Origin: Cryptomeria japonica | Lineage: Eukaryota; Streptophyta; Pinopsida; Cupressales; Cupressaceae | NCBI RefSeq assembly: GCF_030272615.1 | Contig: NC_081412.1 | Span: 697,676,156-697,740,155 of the forward strand | Length of the DNA: 64,000 nt | Direction: 5' to 3' | Shown here: positions 23,378 to 35,714 of the stretch, piece by piece | Position numbering within the stretch: position 1 is the first letter of the stretch | Layout: each line of letters opens with the position of its first letter | Made by a program: the position numbers and the translations under genes | Notes under the pieces: model-generated | Databases searched by the model: none | Seen by the model: the letters and a program-made list of their open reading frames with translations, nothing else | What the model was told of the DNA's origin: nothing

Positions 23378-25810
23378 TGTTTTTGGGATTTTTGATTTTA
23401 AAAGGATGATGTATGATATGGCACTAAATGCAACCTAAATATATGAAAATGCAATCTATGGCAAGAATGCAACCTATGTTTTTGTTGTTTTTCAAGATTT
23501 TGAAAAACTTTTTGGAATGCAAATCTAAGAAAGAGACCCTTAGGAAATTGAAATGATGTCTAGACCTCAAAGGACAAAAGGACCAAGTGACAAAAGGACA
23601 AAATGACAATGTCTCCCCTATATGCTTGGATACTAAGCTAGGTTTGACGAAATGACATTGATGACAAAAGACAAAAGTTTGATAAGGTCTAGACTTCCTA
23701 ACAATGACTTAGGGTTTATCAAAGATTTGGATTACTCAAGTATGACAAAACCTAGTTTTGACACTATATGCAAAGGGACAATTACTATGCAAGTGACCCT
23801 AATATGATATGATAATGACTTAAGCTTAATGAAGGGACCTAGGGTATGCAAATGTGACCTAATGTTATGAGGACAAGGATGCAAATGCAAATGTATGACA
23901 ATGTCAACCTAAGGTTGAATTATGAAATGGTATTACTCTAATGCAAGAAGACACATGCAAATGGATGACCCTTATTGATATGCAAAGGAGTATGACCTAG
24001 GTGAAACCTAACCTTGGTAGTTGACAATGAATTTGCAAAATGCAAACCTAGGATGAACCTAACGTTGGACATGCAATATGACACCTAAGTGAAGACCTAA
24101 TAATGACATGCAAGGGGACACCTAAATGAGAACCTAATAAGGAAATGCAAATGGACACCTAAATGAAATGGACCAAGTGGAATGCAAGAATGATGCTCTA
24201 AGCCCTAAGTATGGACAATGGAGGACCTAAATCTAAGTGACATGAATGTTGAGACAAGATTTTGAAAAATGTTTGACAACCATATTTGAAGGTGTTTTGA
24301 ACTTTTTTGAATGAAATACTCTTGTGTTTAACCTTGTTCTGAATCAATTTGTCTTGTTTTTGAAATGAGACACAACTCAACTTTTGACAAGCAAAGAAGA
24401 CAAGATATTTTAACTTAGACTCAAGACAATCATGCTCATTCACACATTTCTTATGGTAGGTAAGGATAGTAGGTACTTGAGAGGTAGACTCGTTATGAGA
24501 TTCAAGGAGAATACATAGATGCTTGACCCCACGGGCTCCCCTCCATGACACTCACTTCTCAGGGTAGCCAAGCATCAGTCCCCATGGAAATCTCCCCATG
24601 GCGAACTTAGTATCTCTTCCAAGTATCCGAACTCCTCCTTCTCAAGCAACTAGAAGGATTTTGGCCTCTAAATACAAGGTGTTTAATAAGGATTTCTGTT
24701 AAGCGCTACTCCTTGGTGTCATGCAAGCGTGATTGAGACACAGGCCCACCAAGATACCAAACAAATGTAGTCGTGCAAGAACGATTTAGACCATGAGGCC
24801 CTACTTAGATGCAGATGTGAGAAAGAGTCCAAGGGTCATCACTTCCCAAGTAACTAAAATTCCCACGTAACCCTTCCTTCAAAGCTTTCGCCCTTCAGGT
24901 ATTTATTTATAGTGAGTTAGAATGCCAAGGTACTCTAGCTGTGCTCACTTTGGGTTGTTCCCTTCTCACGATTATCACTTGCTTGCAAAAGAAAGCAAAT
25001 GGTCAGGAAGGCAGGCCCTCTAAAGGTAACAAACAATCAAAACATGAGAATGGTATCGAAGATCTGGATTTCTGATCACCCTAAGAAGGATGAGAGCATA
25101 CTCTCCTACTCCAATGTAAAACTCGACAAGCAAAGTGAACACATGATCATTCCATCCTACTTAGCAAACATACTAGGTGCCTAATTATGAATCACAAACA
25201 CAAAGTTTGGTTGGAGTATAAGGCAACTTGCAAAATCACTAAGTTAGGAATTTGATTTGTTTGGTCTTTGACTAGCAAACCTGCAAACAATTCATTAGTA
25301 GTTTGTGAAATAATTCTTTGTCAAGCGTTTCGCCACAAAGCTACCAACAATGTTAGAGAATCAAGAGAAATGAATCACCATCAAAATTAATCCATAAAAG
25401 TTGTGATTCTTTGTCCTCTTAGATTAATCTATGTGAAATTTATCAAATTTACCACCCTAGATTAATCTAGATAAAATTTGCATGAATGCATGATTAATTT
25501 GCCAAGCTAAATTAATCTAGATGAAGGTTGCATGATTTTGTTTTTGAAAATTTTGACCATTTACAGTAGCATAATTAAAAATGTCATAACTTCCTTAATA
25601 TTTATCCAAATCACAAACCGTAAGATGATCTGGAAAGGTAAAAACATGATCTAATATACCCAGAAATTGTTTATTTTAATTCTATATGAAATATTTTACG
25701 TGATCAATTGATTATGACTATTTTTTTTTTAGAAGAAAAATCTACAATTTCTCCACAAAAAAACCTGCAACTTCACAAAACATTCAAAAAAAATATTAGA
25801 TCCAAGCATG
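23378..25810 (-). other. Untranslated leader of nested element
   Basis: About 2.4 kb lie between PBS and first ORF. The stretch 23640-24200 is built of irregular repeats around ATGCAAATG and GACACCTAA. The stretch 24500-25200 is alignable (as reverse complement) with 2440-3260 of the outer element, including the string CTCAATCACGCTTGCATGAC. Short reading frames here are not supported as genes. Confidence 0.65.
24518..24576 (-). promoter_or_regulatory. Conserved leader hairpin (nested element)
   Basis: This is the same stem-loop as at 3091-3150: GATGCTTG with CAAGCATC, GCT with AGC and CCC with GGG, around a loop like GAGAAGTGAGTGTCATGG. About 115 bases around it align between two otherwise diverged elements. 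The role is inferred only. Confidence 0.5.
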
Positions 25811-25828
25811 TTCACGTCAGGTTCACCA
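25811..25828 (-). other. Primer-binding site candidate of nested element
   Basis: On the minus strand the sequence five bases inside the 5' LTR reads TGGTGAACCTGACGTGAA. The starting TGG would pair with a tRNA CCA end. The tRNA is not identified. Confidence 0.6.
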
Positions 25829-25833
25829 ATTAA

Positions 25834-27320
25834 TGTAGATAGGAATTCAGAAATCATCAAAGCAAATAGATATTAGCTAACCACAAAGCCAAATTGCAAT
25901 GAAATAAATCCTAATTACAATCAATAGAAGAATTGAAAACAAGACATTCAAAATAAATGAAAATCCATCACCAATGTCTCTTCCAATTGACCTCCATTGT
26001 CCTTCTTTCTCCAAATTATTTTGTTTGTGGATCTTACCTACAAGTGCAAAATGCAAGTATGAAAGCAAGCAAGATTGACAAGATGAAAATTGTAGCATAA
26101 GGATACTAGAAGCATGGTTGATTGATTCGATCTTTTGATTGAAGAAATTCATCCAATTTATAGACAAATTGGAGAAAAGACCAAATTAGCATGAGGAGAT
26201 TTGAAAGGAAATTTCAAATCAAGAATGACAATTATGACAAATTATGACAAATTGACACTTTCTATGCGAAATTGATTGATTGATAATTATGACAAATTGC
26301 TATGTCAAAATTGATTGATTGACAATTATGACAAATTATGACAAATTTGCTATGTCATTCCCATGAAATTAGGAGAAAATAGAAAATTAGATGAATTAGA
26401 AATTAGGAAATTAGAAAATTGATGAAAATTAGGAAATTAGGAATTAGGAGAAATTAGTAAATTGGAAAATTAGGTAAATTAATTAATAATTTTTCATTCA
26501 TTAATTAATTCACAAAGAGAGGAGAAATTAGTTAGCCAATTAAATAAACATTTAATTGTGACAAGAAGACTTAGGACAAATAAATAAATTATTTAACCTA
26601 GAGGGAAAATGACAAACAAAGTTAAATGAACAAATCATAAAACCTTAGAAGATGAATAAGAAATGCAAGGATGACAATTAGGTCTTGATGTAGGATCGAT
26701 TTGATCATGATTCTGATTAACAAAGGACCAATGCTGACAAACGATTTGATTGATAAATGCACCAATTGACGAGGAACAATGACTAATTGATCCAAATTGA
26801 CATGATTGAGAAGGACGACAATCGATGACAAATCGATCGCAAGATTGAAAATGACAACGATCGATGACAAATCGATCGTAAAATGACAAGATTGAAAATG
26901 TCAACGATCGATGACAAATCGATCGCAAGACGACAAGATTGATGACAAATTGATCGCAAAATGACAAGATTGACCAGAGGACAAGGATTGATGATGAATC
27001 AATCGCAAGATGACAAGATTGAAAAGAGGACAAAACCCTAATTAGGATTGATGATGTCCAAAATGATGATAAATGAACACGCACATTGATGCAACATGAT
27101 AAAATCGACCAAAATCATGACTGAAGATTGTTATCGACAAGACCAAATTCGAAAGCGAGACAAATGAAGAATGCAGAAGAAGGACTCGATGCTCGCAAAT
27201 GATAAAGACCAAGTATGCAACATAGAAGAAATGTTAATGTGACGCAAAAACCTAAAATAAGGCAATGCGCCAATGTTAAAATACGACTCCGCAACTGTTG
27301 ACCAGTTTTAGACGTCTACA
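25834..27320 (-). repeat. 5' LTR of nested element
   Basis: The LTR is 1487 bp with the same ends and subrepeats as 7875-9364. The perfect palindromic cores lie near 26815-26930. As the 5' LTR it would carry the promoter for the genomic RNA; no clear TATA position is claimed. Confidence 0.95.
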
Positions 27321-27325
27321 GTTGT
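27321..27325. repeat. Target-site duplication GTTGT, right copy
   Basis: This matches 7870-7874 and marks where the interrupted pol of the outer element resumes. Confidence 0.93.
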
Positions 27326-28609
27326 ATTATAGATTATGATGAATGGTACTTGCATATTGTGAGATATTTGAATGATGGTACCTTTCTTGACTCTACAAAT
27401 AAGAATACTAGGGTTAGGATTCATAAGTTGGCCACTAGATACATTATCCTTTCTAACGCTCTTTATAGGAGGGGTTATAATGGTCTTCTCCTTCAATCTC
27501 TTAACAAAGCTGAAATACCTGTTGCCCTTGAGGAAGCACACTTAGGTGCATGTGGGGACAATTTTGGAGGTAGATGTTTAGTTCAAAGATTGCTCTGAAT
27601 GGGATACTATTGGCAGACCATGGAAAAGGATTCCTTTGTATTTGTTAAGAAATGTCATTAGTGTCAGCAACATAGCAATTTGATCCATGCTCCCATCCAA
27701 GAACTTCAATCTCAAGTAGCATCTTGGCCCTTTTCTACATGGGGTTTGGATCTCATTCGTAAAATATCTCCTCCTGCATCTCAAGGGCATAATTTCATCA
27801 TTACTACAACTGATTACTTTACGAAGTGGGTAGAAGCAATTCCTCTTCGATCCACTACTGCTGAAGTAATTTTTCAATTCATCTTAGAAAACATAATTTT
27901 CCGATTTTGAATAACTTCCACTTTGGTTTTGGATAATGGAATGTCATTTAAAACCAAATATGTCAAGAATTTTCTTGAGAAATATCATATTCAACATAAA
28001 TTCTCTACACCATATTATCCTCAGTCAAATGGTCAAGTCGGGTCTTCAAATAGGATGATTGAGAAAATTATTTATAGGATTGTGAATAAGCATGGTAAGG
28101 ATTAGGATTAGCATACTCAGTTAATCTATGCTCTTTGGTCTTACCGAACAAGTGTGCGCATTACTGCGGCTTGTACTCCTTATAATCTTGTTTATGGTGT
28201 CGATTCCATTATGCCTTTAGAGTTGGAAATTCCATCTTTAAGAGTTTCTCTTAAGGGTATAATGGATTATGATTCCTATAAAGAACAAAAGCTTCAACAA
28301 CTTGAGATGCTCGATGAATGACACATAAATGCTCTTGAGCATATCCAAGCATATCATAAAACTCTAAAATGAAGCTACAATGATAAATTCATTCAACGTT
28401 GCTTCTCAGTAGGTGATTTGGTACTTTATGAGAATCAACACAACGTGAATGCCTTACTCAAGGAGAAAGGAAAATTCAGCCCTAATTGGCTTGGACCATA
28501 CTTTGTTGTCGAAGTCTATGGATTGGGTGCTTACAATAGAGTAGATGTAGAGGGAATGCCTCTCAAGGAACCCATAAATACTATGCACCTTCATAGATAC
28601 TATGCCTAA
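27326..28609 (+). pseudogene. Ty3/gypsy pol, part 2: integrase of outer element
   Basis: This continues the pol that stops at 7869. The zinc-binding region is damaged: EEAHLGACGDNFGG has Asn where the second His is expected, and CH is followed by a stop. The core keeps STWGLDLI near 27745 and LVLDNGMSF near 27930, but the third acidic residue is lost (GQVGSSNR where GQxExSN is usual, near 28035). The C-terminal part, VGDLVLYENQ ... FSPNWLGPYFVV and MHLHRYYA, ends at 28609. Several stops fit CGA, CAA or CAG transitions. It is inactive. Confidence 0.93.
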
Positions 28610-29269
28610 CTTCTCTACCCCTCTCTCCTTTCAAATTAATTATTCTCTCTCTTCTTGTGCCTTTTCTTTCTTCAAATTTGGATAATATGTTAGCATATCT
28701 TCATTAAAGTACGTGGTATTAAATGATATTGTATTGTTTAGTATACATTACTTCATTCTTGACAAGCATGTTTCTCCACTTTATTGTTTGTCTTGGATTC
28801 ATTTATGTATTTTGTAATAGATTTACATTTTATATGTGTTAGCATGTTATACAATTTCATATGTGTTGAGTAGGGTTATATCATTTTGTGTTTAATTAGA
28901 TTTAATTAACTCACATTAGTCATATAATTCTTAAGATTAACACATTTTTCTCCTACATCACCAAAGTAGCATTTAATTAAATACTTAGTTATTTAATTAA
29001 ATCATACATGTATCAGTTTAATCATGAAGCATTGAGAAATCAATCAAATGGAAATTAAATTAGACATACATGTTTATTACCAAATATGTTACTTTTAATC
29101 AAAGCACTTCATACATTGTTTCATGAATTAAAATAACATTTTTTTGAGACAAAACATAAGAACAAAAAGATACATATCGATAAAATGTCATAAAATGTAT
29201 ATCACTGTACATCAAAATATCATATCATGATAATCTCCTATCCCTAGGACTAGTATCTAGAAGATGGTG
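28610..29269 (+). other. Spacer after outer integrase, no gene seen
   Basis: AT-rich sequence with TTTAATTAAAT runs. No coding signal was seen. It lies between convergent pol and antisense PMD remnants, like the spacer at 12022-13787. Confidence 0.5.
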
Positions 29270-31812
29270 ACTAGATGTCCCCTCCTGATTTGGCCATGGG
29301 GGTAGGCCCATAGGTTTCTATCATGATGTGGAACATGAGTGAATCCGCAAGGAGCTCCTATGATCCCTATCCATTGTGATCCCTCGGTATGTGGCTGCTG
29401 CCTTTTCCCGAGATGCTGCTAGATCATGCTCTATCTATTGTAGTCTCTCTAGCAAGGATCCCTCTCTCTCTCTCTAGACCTCCATCTCCATCTAGATAGG
29501 GATGAATAGATCCTTGTTCCACCCTGGACTCCCTTGTGGTCTATGTACTAGATCTATGAGGAGCTAGGTATGTGTGCGGACATGATGAGGTCTGTCACTG
29601 CATTCTGGGTTAGGGAGCGCCACTCTTGGATACCAATTGTAGAGATGGAGAGAGATTTTCATTAGTAACATTCTATATCATCAAATTTAAATATTAATAT
29701 TCATTATTTTAAGGAATTACAAAATATTTTACCTTGATCTTCCTCTCGCCAATAGGGATTGGAGAAAGGGACCTCCTATAATTGGGATCTGCTAGGCTCT
29801 CCGTTCTTGTAGTGTCTCTGCACAATGGGCATGGGATGGTGGGGACTAGAATCAAGACCCCTTATAGGGTCCTTCTCCACTTGTGATGGAATTATCGGTG
29901 GATCTAGGGCTATCTGTCATCCCCAGAGTGATGAGGAACTGCATTTGACTCATCCTCCTCGACCTCTTCCTTGATATCTTCCTTGTCCTCCTCATCCTCC
30001 TTGTCCTCCTTGTTCTCTCCCTCCTTATCCTCGTCCTCCTCTCCATCCTCCTCATCATAACCATCCGGTTCTATCTCTCTTGCACTATCAACCTCCTACT
30101 GCCCTGCATCATCATCCTAATCATCTATACCCTCCTCACTAGGATTCTCAGATGTGTCAGGCTCCTCCTCATCACCTATGTGTCTCGATGGCCTGAGGTT
30201 CCCTCTAGGATAGTTTGCTAGAAAGATGGCTCCAAGGTATGTCCTACCCCACCATGTGGTGTATCACCAGTGTGTATGCACATCATCTCTATAATCGATC
30301 GTGATGTCCTGATTTGATCCATCTGAATCTGTGATGTCAATATCATCACTCATAGGCCTAGGAGTCATGCGTGAGTGTCAAATATAGATAGGCACATTAG
30401 TAGGAACACATTTCTCGAACCCAAACTCCCATCGAATTCAGTCGAAGTAGAAGTGAATGACTATGTGGCTATATTGTCCCTCCAGTAGATAGTTCCTCTG
30501 CATGCAAAACAATTGCTTGTGTAACACTGCCCACATATACATCCTAAGGTAGGTTCTCCCTCTGATCACATTCGTTGTCAACCTATCAAAAATAAAACTC
30601 CAATGTAGTAGATCCCTGAACCACCACTCACAGGTAAAAGGATAAGAAAATACCTTAGGTTGCTCCAGAACTAAGTCAATAAGGACTCCGAAAGGTCTAG
30701 TACACGTGATATACTAAAAAAACCACACCCATAGTAGTGTGCAGCTCATTAGACTGCACCCCTATCCAAACACATACTCTCCAAGGTCGTGATAGAGATG
30801 TGCAAGCATGCTCTGACCCCAAGAATATACTCTTTGATGATTCTCCATAGCCCTAACCACGTAGGTGAGACCTCCATGCATGTGGGTGTCGCACCCATTA
30901 GGGCACACAACTAATGCAATGGTAGTGATCATAAGCTACCTCACCAGTGGGACCTCGCCAATAAGATGTAGGAGCCAACTGACCATGATGGGGCTCCTCG
31001 TCTTTTCAAGGATCACTCTCCCTATGCAATAGACCTGCTCCCTCTTATATTCAGTAGAAAAATGATTGGCTTGGTATCTAAGGGTCTCTCCCCTTATGGG
31101 AAGGTGCAGAATGCGGTATACATCCTCAAGGGTAACCGTCATCTCCCACACGGGTAGAAGAAATGTCGAGGTATCTGCATCCCATCTCTCCATCAACGCC
31201 ATCAACATCGCAAGATGAAACTTGATGGAAGGCATAGTCATCATGTACCACAAACCTATGACGTGAAGCAACTCTCTATCCTTTGGTGTGAGCCTCAAAA
31301 TCTGACTCTGCAGGCTCCGAAAGGTATGCCCAACAATATGCTCATGGATGTAAGGGAGAATCTGCAAAATGAATACAATGATTTCATCAGTAATTGATAA
31401 TCAATAATCATCATCTAATCAAAATTTAATCATATATATTCTGCACATCAATCATCTGAGCTCGTCAACCCCTTGGTCTCTCTGAATAGGGACTAGGGTG
31501 CTCTGGCAGGACTAGGACGCCCTTCAAGGACCAAGGCACCTAGGTAGGATGAGGGTGCCCCCATGGGACCAGGGTGCCCATGGAGGACCAGGGCACCCTA
31601 GGAGACCATGGTGCCCGAATATGAGGCACGGGCATGATCTTGTCAATGACATCATTTAGAATGGAAATCAATGCAACAAAAAAATGAGTCAACATGTAGT
31701 CAACTCACCTCGTCCAATGGTCAATCGGACAACATGACCTGGCATAGGATCTCTACCCGTGTGGGTCGCTCGGGTCGACGTTGAGTAACAGTGACTAGTA
31801 TGTGGGCTCCAT
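29270..31812 (-). pseudogene. Second antisense PMD (MAIN-like) gene
   Basis: The best frame starts near 31361 (ILPYIHEHIVGHTFRSLQ) and runs to about 29735. It is PMD-like: ALMERWDADTSTFLLP, MTVTLEDVYRILHLPIRGE, then the diverged parts GGLTYVVRAMENHQRVYSWG and YVFG. An acidic tract (DEEDGEEDEDKEGENKEDKE, 30060-29940) and a coiled-coil-like end (LLERLQ, about 29460) follow. Splice-like sites suggest three exons: an ATG at 31812 with donor GTGAGT at 31708, acceptor TTTTGCAG before 31361, and a small intron at about 29733-29640 (GTAAAAT donor). Exon phases do not all fit, so these are tentative. Many stops are present. Position and order match the PMD gene of the nested element: opposite strand, between integrase and polypurine tract. 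Confidence 0.75.
31485..31625. repeat. GACCAGGGTGCCC minisatellite
   Basis: About eight imperfect copies of a 15-19-bp unit with GACCAGGGTGCCC or GACCAGGGCACCC occur in the putative first intron of the PMD gene. The 16-mer at 31582-31597 is the exact reverse complement of 33575-33590 in the LTR downstream. Confidence 0.75.
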
Positions 31813-31829
31813 TGTAGTGAATAGTGTCG

Positions 31830-32367
31830 AAAGTCAAAAAGTGACAAATGAAGGTGTCACTTTCATATTTATGAGGTATGCACTTTTTCATTTTTATGAT
31901 TTTAAGTTAAAAACCCTAATTTCTATACTTTTTCTTCAATCTATCATAACTTTAGCTAGGGAGATGCAATTTTTGTGTCCCCGGTGGTCTTGGAATTGTA
32001 AATTCGCTTTCTTGCTACAAATTGTTTCCATAAAGCACTTGGATGTACAATCGAGCCTTGTTGTGAACATGTTTCATCAAGGTTTTAATCACAATTCGCT
32101 ATGGTAAACATGATACCCTTTTTCACCTCACTAATAGGCAAGCCGAAACAAGGGGGGCATATAGCTACCCATGAATTTCATCACCTTCCTTAGTAAGCAT
32201 TAAGAGATTTTGTGATCTAACATTTGGTTTTGTAGGGTGCGGTTCCTAAGTGTGTACTGTGGATAACGCTGGAGGCTTCATCCGACAACTTATGGATATA
32301 TCCTTTTTCAAATGATGTTTACTTTTCTAGACTTTATCTTGCATATGTATGTAGTGTCATATGACCA
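31830..32367 (+). other. Internal 3' region of retroelement, no gene seen
   Basis: This stretch of about 540 bp lies between the antisense gene's start and the polypurine tract. It may carry the antisense gene's promoter, but no specific element is claimed. Confidence 0.4.
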
Positions 32368-32384
32368 CTAAAGTGGGGGGTAAA
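32368..32384 (+). other. Polypurine tract
   Basis: AAAGTGGGGGGTAAA lies directly before TGTAACATCG, the start of a 3.3-kb LTR. It marks the 3' end of a plus-strand element. Confidence 0.75.
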
Positions 32385-35300
32385 TGTAACATCGTAAATT
32401 GTACACGTTTGCTAGGGTGGTGCAATTCCACACTTGGTTTAGAACTTGTCTTAGTGTGTTTTGCATCTTGCATTTCTCATCTCCTTTAAGCATTTAATTA
32501 ATTAATTTAATTAAATCTAAATTCATATTTCATCACTCTCCACATCATAAAATTGGCCCCTTTACCCTAAGTGTGCCCCTTTTTTATTTTATTCCTTCAA
32601 TAAATCATTAAATAATAAACCCTAATTATGTCCTATTTTGATCTTTAAGGCCCAATTTTGCATATCAAAACATCTTGAAATCAGCTATAACTTTGGGATT
32701 CGCTCTAATATCATCATATCTAACGGCCTTGAAATTTAGTGAAAAGTTGACCAGACCATTTGCAGTTGGCACACAGTCCTTGACATTTTTATTGATATTT
32801 TGGGCGCATAATTATATGATATTATAATGCTTAACCCCAAAAGATTGGCAAGAAATTCAAATTCTAGGTCGGCATAAAGATGAAATTAAGATCTAGGGTT
32901 TCATACATAAGAGCTCTCTTTCTTCATTTGAAGGGGTCTTTCTAAGAATCTAAGAGCAGGTTTTTTTGGAGGATAAAGAGCCTACTATGTAGCAAAAGAG
33001 AAGATATTTTCAAGTCTTCAACAACCTTCATCACTCAAGCATTCATCAAGCATTCTTTCATCATTTGGAGGCTTTTGAAGATGTAGGAAAGCAATACAAG
33101 ATCACCGATTGAAGATTGGCTTGTACCTCTCCCTTAGTGTTTGGAATGGTTTCATGTTGTTTCCATGTCTTTGTATGAGCTTCATTATGTCAATTTGATC
33201 TATATTCATTCTTTAGATCACTTTGCATCATTGATTTAGGGCATTGTTATTGTCATTTACAAGTAATTAGGGTTTACTCTTTAGAGTTGCTCTAGGTTGT
33301 TTCCTCTCATCCTAGGATCTTGCACACACTATTTTACTTTACAAATCGGCTATTCCCCGAGATGGAAATCACCAAAATGGGGGTTTGACTAAGGTAAAAC
33401 CCTAAATAGCCACCCAAAACCCTATTTTTCAGCTACAAGTATAGGTTCGGATCCGAGCATCACTACAAGTTTCAGGACCAACAGAGTGCACATGGACTAT
33501 TTCGAGGGCCAAATTTCATCAAAAACCCCTAGGACTGGGGCGTGGCACCCTGGTCCTTCCCAAGATAGGGGTGTGGTGCCCTGGTCCTCCTTGTTTTCAT
33601 TAGGATTTGACAGAGCAGTAGGTTTCAAATCTCAGTTTCTAGTTCTGGTGGTACAACTCCAGACCTACAGAATCAGGACAGGGGTGTAACACCCTGGTCC
33701 TAGACATTTTGGCTCAGATTTCAGATACAAGTACACCTCTGAATTTTCCTCTTAATTTATACTTTTCAACAACATATCAGTTATCTTAGTCCTGTATTTT
33801 TTAGATTAGGGTTACTAGTGTATATTTGCATCTTTCCTATCTCTCATTTGTAGTAAGGGAATAGAAACCATAAAGGGTAATCCTTGACTTTCTCTTCCTC
33901 ACAAGAAGTAGCTGAAGTATGTTACCCTCCTAGGCTCCTTCATATTCTGTGAGTGTGTATGCAAGATTAGGATTAGGGTTTGCTTGCCCAATCTTACTTT
34001 TTCCCCTACACAACACACACACACATATTTATACTTGTGTTATAAAAAATGTAATTAAGATAATTTTATTGAAATTTTAGATGGATATGACAAACTATGA
34101 TTTGAATTTTTAACTGATTTGGTGAAATGATTATCAATGAATGATGAATTTTGGAAACTTTGAAAAGTTAGAGAACTTTGGTCAATTTTGTGTTTTGAAT
34201 GAAAGAAAAAAATGAATTGTTATTCTAAATTAGTGAAAGTGTCTGTTTTAATTCTTACTCTCTTTGCATTTAATTTTAAATTGCAAGTCCTTAGTTGCAA
34301 ATGGAATTAGGCATTTTCATGTGGTCTTCTCTGTTGGCTGGTCATGGTAGTTGACTAAGTTTTGTCATTTGGTTTAATGTATGTGCAAGGGCTTATATGT
34401 CCAAGTGTTTCTCTGTTGTCTTAAACTCTATTGAGTAACCTTGTTTTGGTACTTTGGATTTGGAGTTCTTTTTAGGAATTTATGTTTGGTGTCATAAGGG
34501 AGAGTGGCTTTTGAGTGGGGGTCGCGCCTAAAGAGGTTAGTAGGATAACCCCTCGAAATATGGTTAAGTAAGTGATAACCTAATAATATATTAGAGGGTT
34601 GGGTAGTTAAAACACTAAGTAAGATAATTTTACCCCACTCATAGTTGAATGGTAGTAAAGACTCGGGATGTATTGGGAAGGCCTGGAATGGCAAACCAAC
34701 AACCTTGTCCCCACGAAAGGATTGTTTGGGTCGACATGAGACTTGGATGGGACTGGGGGTTCAAGAGAGGATACCAGGATAACCCAGGATGGGGGTCGAG
34801 ACCTATGGAGGCCTACCAGGATACCCATACCAAGATATGTGATGACACTCTTCCCTCATGGTCACTAGAGTGTAGCCTCATTAGTATCACCTGAATTTTT
34901 TTGTGGAGTCATGTTCTACAAGTATATGCTTTGTGTGAGTTTCCCGATGTTTTCCAACCATGTGTGTGCATACCTTGTAGGTTGCTAGTTGGTCTTGTTT
35001 CTATCTCCTAGCATGGTGGAGTAATTTTTTTGAGCCACATGGTTGAGTGGCAGTGCCACTTTCCATCAGGTGTGTTTGTTTCTTCTTGCAGGAGTTGGCT
35101 TCATAGGTGTTCCAGTTGCTTTTGGATTTGAGCGTCTTGTTCTTCTAGTTGGATCCTATTTTTCATTTGGATCGTTCTTGTATATCTTGGACCTTTTATG
35201 GTCAGTTGTAATTATTTGATATGTATGCTTTCATGACAAGATGTAAATTGTAATGTAAACATTATGTGATTATATGAGGCTTAGTGATTTAGTGAAATGT

Positions 35301-35714
35301 AATATTATTTCAATCATATGATGCAAAACAAATGTATGGATGAAATTAAATGTTATAGGCATATGTTTTATTAGAATATTAGATGTAATGTAATGGGAAG
35401 AATCCTCATGAATGAAACTTAGACATGTTAATAATATCTCATACTATTGGATGAATTAATCATTGGTTAAATGTAATTGTGTTTTTATGTTTAAATCATC
35501 TTAATTGAATTAATTAATGTTAAGCAATGTGTAGATTAAATCATGTTAACCAAGTTGGGAAACCCTTTAGAAGTTAAGTCTTCTATTGTGTAATTTAAAC
35601 GTAATGTTAAATTAATGTATCATTTAACTTATTATAGTTTCAAAAAAAAATTATCTACACTCTTTTCTAGTGTTTAAGTTTAATCCCTTCAGGGTTTCCT
35701 AGCGGGGCGTTACA
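32385..35714 (+). repeat. 3' LTR of a plus-strand element (about 3.3 kb)
   Basis: The LTR begins TGTAAC, ends GTTACA and is preceded by a polypurine tract. Positions 34606-34925 match 1-320 at the window start, which supports a paired LTR. It does not resemble the putative LTR at 321-1334. It contains a G-rich minisatellite at 33525-33700. The flanks (GTAAA left, TATTT right) are not a duplication, as expected when the left flank is internal to the element. Confidence 0.75.
33525..33700. repeat. LTR minisatellite, GGGGTGTGGTGCCCTGGTCC
   Basis: Three spaced copies of a motif like AGGACTGGGGCGTGGCACCC plus TGGTCCT lie within the LTR. The motif is the reverse complement of the units at 31485-31625. 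Confidence 0.75.

Larger units (their letters stand above)
7875..27320 (-). mobile_element. Nested Tat/Ogre-like Ty3/gypsy retrotransposon
   Basis: A 19.4-kb element in minus orientation lies between GTTGT repeats. In its own direction it runs: 5' LTR 27320-25834, PBS, leader of about 2.4 kb, first ORF, gag, protease with G-patch, RT, RNase H, integrase, spacer, opposite-strand PMD gene, polypurine tract, 3' LTR 9364-7875. This order (RT-RNase H before integrase) is that of Ty3/gypsy. The long internal region, the extra ORF before gag and the antisense ORF after pol resemble the Tat/Ogre group. The LTRs differ by only three substitutions and one 3-nt gap in their first 225 bases by eye, so insertion was fairly recent. 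All ORFs contain stops. A 1358-bp solo LTR is inserted inside pol. Confidence 0.93.

Noticed and set aside
29852-30064. Arg/Met-rich minus-strand frame
   Set aside because: It is an out-of-frame reading of the Glu/Asp tract of the second PMD gene.
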